Shown here piece by piece: positions 60,710-64,000 of a stretch of 64,000 nucleotides of DNA. This stretch comes from Tricholomella constricta (Eukaryota > Basidiomycota > Agaricomycetes > Agaricales > Lyophyllaceae), in assembly GCA_013368375.1 (NCBI GenBank), contig JAACJP010000008.1, positions 124,001 to 188,000 of the forward strand, written 5' to 3'. Position numbers and translations under genes: made by a program. Position 1 is the stretch's first letter. Every line of letters begins with the position of its first letter. The notes beneath the pieces were generated by a model. It was given only the letters and a program-made list of their open reading frames with translations, was not told the origin of the DNA and ran no database searches.

Positions 60710-61071
60710 GGTGGTTCCAGTCAAGGAATCAACAGTGCGCCACGGTCGAGAATAAGTAGAAGAATGGGATTGGTGCCGTTGAGAAAGCCACGTCGTACAA
60801 GTGTCGACCAATAATCGCCGGTGAGGTCACATGTCGGGCCCACGGTCCGGACTCATGCATGACGTTCTTGTCAACCTCTATTAATACGTTAGTTCTGTAC
60901 GGTAGCCCGTCAGCCATTAGTAGCACATCCCAATCCCAGTAAGTATGTAGTGACACAATCGAAACATCCTCCTGCCCATGTACATAGTAGTAGTAGCACT
61001 AATGATGATACTCATATAGTAAACATATCGACGTAAAGAGGCGTTGCAGATCTATTAGTATGTAATTTTGA
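60710..61071. other. Intergenic between tandem minus-strand genes
   Basis: 362 bp containing the 3' UTR of the glycosyltransferase-like gene and the promoter of the SUN-domain gene. It includes a short TAGTAGTAG run near 60990. No clear TATA box. Confidence 0.4.
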
Positions 61072-62699
61072 TCACCAGAACCGGATGCTGATGGGCTCCT
61101 TGCCATCCACCAGCCTTCGGTGGTTAATATTACTCGTGAAAGATGACCACTGCGAGGCAAATTCATTAGCAGGCAGAACAAACATCAAAAGCGATGCCAC
61201 TCACCCCGTTGCCCACGAAAACCGCTGCCTTCCGCGCAATGTCCATGTCAATCGCCATCCCCGTATCAATGCCCTCGCTGTCCAGCTCCAGATCGTTGCT
61301 GGTCACAATCGTATTCCAACCGTCCTTCCTCAGCGACGTCTTCAGCTTCTCAATCCACACCCCCTTCTCGTTCGTCAACAAATACATGATATCCAACCCC
61401 CGCTTGCGCCCAGGCGACGCCTTAACATAGTCCTCGCGCGAGTTGCGCGCCTTGCGGATAATCGCATCAAAGTCGGGCAGGCAGCGTTCAGAGTGCGCGT
61501 CATGGTACTCCGTGGTGTTCCACACGATATGCGGGGCAAACACCAAGCGGTCAGGGAGCTGCGGGAGGAGGTTCCAGCTGTAGAACGTCGAATTCCAGGT
61601 CGCGAGGTGCAGGCACGCGCCCTTGAAGTCGCCTCTGCGGATGTGCATCGCAAGCATGCGATCGTACGGGTCGGCCGAGACGGGGTGCGCCGGGCGCGGA
61701 CCGCGTGGCACGAAAAGATATTCATTTCGCTTGACAGCTGCACCGACGATGGGCGATGTCCGCAGCAGGCGTGAGGTAGGCGACTTGGAGAAGCTGTCCC
61801 AGAGCGGTAGGATGCGGTCGGAGCCCCAGAGCCACAGGTCAAATACCTGCGGGAATTTGTCATCACCGGACGCCTGGACTTCGACGCAGCGCTCTGGGGC
61901 GTCGCGCAAAACCTTGGCCCAGTGATCGAAGGTCTCGTCGCCCTGTTTCCATGTGACATTCGGCTTGACATCACCGGTATAAATGATTCGGCGTTCGCTC
62001 CGAGGGCAGACCACGTCGAACCATTTTTCTGAGATGGAGCGCGGGGAATCATTGCCATCGTCGAATGGCTGGCCCACCACCGTGCCGCCGATTAGGGCGC
62101 CTAGGGGTGTGCGGGGAGGGTTCTGGAGGCGCTGCTTCTCAGGCCATGGGTAGTAATCCGGCTTCCAGACATAGTCCTTGAATACATAAGCGCGCTTTGA
62201 TGCGTATGCAAGATGAGCGTTCATGAGCCTGTAAAATCAATGCGACGCTGTGAGACACGTGCGCCATAGGTGGAAAGGATGGAGACTGAACTGACACTTC
62301 GTTGAGAACGTTATTCCAGCCCAACATGACGATCTGATTCGAGAACTTGACGTAGCGTCCGCCCTTGCCTTCAGGAAATGGCAGATCAAGATTGTGCTGT
62401 GGCAAGTTCTCCTCCCATCTGCGTAGACTCTCGTATTTCGGCGGGGGGACCTTCGGCTGCGAGCGCGTCTCCTGGTAAATCTGTGGGGGCTGGTTCTGCG
62501 GCTTCAAGAAACGCTGGTATGTGTGCGCTGGGCTGACGACTAAAAATAGAAGAATGAAGGATATGATGAAAGCAATGATAAAGTGTAGCTTATGTCGAGT
62601 GAACGTCGCCCGTGCTGAGTATGGAAAAGGCCTTGAAAAAAATGCATGGAGATGTGGGTGAGCAACTCTCCGCGTTTCAGACGTTCATTTTACTTACAT
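61072..62699 (-). CDS. O-fucosyltransferase-like type II membrane protein
   Basis: A predicted Golgi or ER glycosyltransferase of the GDP-fucose protein O-fucosyltransferase-like fold, common in basidiomycetes; acceptor unknown. A short cytoplasmic tail (MPFPYSARATFTRHK) precedes a signal anchor (LHFIIAFIISFILLFLVV). Conserved parts are RYVKFSNQIVMLGWNNVLNE, NAHLAYASKRAYVFKDYVW, the nucleotide-sugar-binding MLAMHIRRGDFKGAC, FDAIIRKARNSRE and the C-terminal AVFVGNG with WSSFTSNINHRRLVDGK. It ends ISIRFW and TGA 61072-61074. The start codon appears to be split by an intron (62632-62697) with AT in exon 1 and G in exon 2. The intron after LNEV uses donor GTCAGT. The last intron follows FVGNG. 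Confidence 0.85.
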
Positions 62700-63432
62700 G
62701 GCGCCTAGTGAAGGTCGTCGATGAGGCCAAGATGGGGCATTGACAATTCGTCCAAGTATTTGTTGACTGACATTTGTAAATGTGATCCCATCAGCATTCA
62801 TAATTCGGTGACAACGCGCCGAAAATGAGAAACTACGCGAAACTTGCCGCAATATTGCTGTATGCTAATTTTGAACCACACGCTACGCAGAAGTTCACGT
62901 AATGATGCGATGAGCTTCGAAGCCTTTTTATCTCCTATAAAATCGGGCTTATGTAATCGAGGTCTGATCTTTGTGTCTGTATCATTTCAGCCGATGGGGC
63001 AAGCAGGGACAAGGGGACTTTCGCGAATGCGATCAAGGGGTTTAAGTTTACCACCATCGCGTCAATGATGATCCTTACTTAGAGGTATAAAGAAGAATAA
63101 AAAAAATCACTGGCCTGGAAATTCCTAGAAGAAACAATCATAATCAGTAAAGGTAACATAAATTTCTCGCTGATAACGGACTACTGTCAGCCGGAGCAAC
63201 AGACCCCGAGTGCGTCCCTGGCGCGCACAGCGATTTGATGCAACGAAGTACCCAGAAGTCTCGTGGAACGCGACGGTTGCGCAGTGTTTCACACGTTTAC
63301 TATTTTTACTATCATGATACGGTACAATGTACCAAAAGCTGCTTGAAATCGATATATGAGTGCGCTATCCCTCCGTTGTGCAATGACCAAATGAACATCA
63401 GGAAAATTACACTCACTTTTACGGTCCCTTAT

Positions 63433-63542
63433 CGACACTTTTGGTCAATCTATAAGGGTAAAAAGTGTCGAAAGTGAGGAAGTGTCCGACCCTTTTGAAA
63501 GAAGGTCCCCACTCTTTCAAAAGGTGATTTCACTTTCAAAAG
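63433..63542. repeat. Cluster of short inverted repeats
   Basis: CGACACTTTT (63433-63442) is the reverse complement of AAAAGTGTCG (63461-63470), with an 18-nt loop. CCTTTTGAAAG (63491-63501) pairs with CTTTCAAAAGG (63514-63524), with a 12-nt loop. A further CTTTCAAAAG copy lies at about 63533-63542. The pairings are perfect. The origin is unknown; it could be a remnant of a small inverted-repeat element. Confidence 0.6.
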
Positions 63543-63908
63543 ATGTGCAAGGGCCAAGTAAGGGCCTACAAAGGGTCACCAAAGTGATGCAATAGGGCAC
63601 GAAAAGAGGGCTCCATGCGCACGGTGCATTTAGATCAAAAATATAATGTATACATAATGGTGACTACTGATTACATATGGTGTTTGATATGGAAGATGTA
63701 CTCGAATACAAGTACTGGAAAAGTACAATAATTTCTGGTGATATCCAGCGAGACCCCTCAGAACATCGAACATGAGTGCGAAATGGGAGCGAGCCATCAC
63801 AGCATCAGTGTAGAACACATGAATGAATTGAATGAACATACCCTGATAGAGAGATGCACTATTGCCATCTCTTGTTCTGCATAGAATAGCTGAGCATGCC
63901 GGAGGGAA

Positions 63909-63922
63909 GGGGGGGGGGGGGG
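63909..63922 (+). repeat. G14 homopolymer tract
   Basis: Fourteen consecutive G residues within a purine-rich stretch. Assembly length errors are likely here. Confidence 0.9.
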
Positions 63923-64000
63923 AGGGACATACAGAGGACCCGGTATGCGCGTGTTTGAGCATCTGCATTTGTGACTGCGCTTGCGCGGCCCCATCTTCAC

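Larger units (their letters stand above)
62700..64000. other. Right-end intergenic region
   Basis: About 1.3 kb without a recognisable gene. It holds the promoter of the O-fucosyltransferase-like gene, a cluster of short inverted repeats (63433-63542) and a G14 tract (63909-63922). A minus-strand frame running off the right edge (63797-64000) contains a proline run translated from the G tract and is unlikely to be a gene, though a gene may begin outside the window. Confidence 0.4.

Noticed and set aside
63797..64000. Partial proline-rich gene at the right edge
   Set aside because: The proline run is the translation of the G14 tract; no other coding signal.

Overview
The window is nuclear DNA of a filamentous basidiomycete, most likely an Agaricomycete. 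Almost every gene is cut by many 45-70 nt GT-AG introns. The families present (DUF6533 membrane proteins, two cytochromes P450, a glucoamylase with a starch-binding domain, a Tad-like LINE) are typical of mushroom-forming fungi. No bacterial, plasmid or CRISPR features were seen. Gene models were rebuilt by hand from splice signals; where stated, summed exon lengths are divisible by three.

Layout, left to right. 0-6 kb: a serine/proline-rich hypothetical protein (-), a PA-TM-RING ubiquitin ligase (-), a weak hypothetical gene (+) and a minisatellite of about 123 bp units (5.57-6.26 kb). 6.3-10.5 kb: a gene-poor stretch. 10.6-16.3 kb: GH15-CBM20 glucoamylase (+), SYLF-domain protein (+), ectonucleotide pyrophosphatase/phosphodiesterase (-). 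17.1-20.9 kb: DUF6533 membrane protein (+) converging on a P450 (-). 21.2-37.3 kb: a complete midasin gene (MDN1/REA1, -), about 16 kb, with six AAA modules, an acidic region and a MIDAS domain. 37.9-40.2 kb: GH20 beta-N-acetylhexosaminidase (+). 40.6-42.3 kb: a second DUF6533 gene (-), an inverted paralogue of the first. 42.8-51.7 kb: a full-length LINE retrotransposon with a 13-14 bp target-site duplication and an A26 tail. 51.9-55.9 kb: an ERG26-like NAD(P)-dependent dehydrogenase (+) and a second P450 (+). 57.5-62.7 kb: SLP1-like SUN-domain protein (-) and an O-fucosyltransferase-like type II membrane protein (-). The right end is intergenic, with short inverted repeats and a G14 tract.

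The most interesting object is the LINE. Its ORF2 has no AUG in its long contiguous frame before the endonuclease domain. A textbook 47-nt spliceosomal intron joins an ATG at 46230 in frame to that ORF. ORF1 likewise becomes one 598-codon frame if two intron-like segments are removed, adding a 117-residue leader with a KOW-like look. The leader's donor is also phase-compatible with the ORF2 acceptor, so a single leader exon could feed ORF1 or ORF2 by alternative splicing. This is inference from sequence and needs RNA evidence.

Functionally the host genes are a mixture. There is housekeeping (60S ribosome assembly, ER protein folding, ubiquitylation), secreted carbohydrate hydrolases (starch, chitin oligomers) and lipid/xenobiotic oxidation (P450s, sterol-type dehydrogenase). 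They do not form an obvious pathway cluster.
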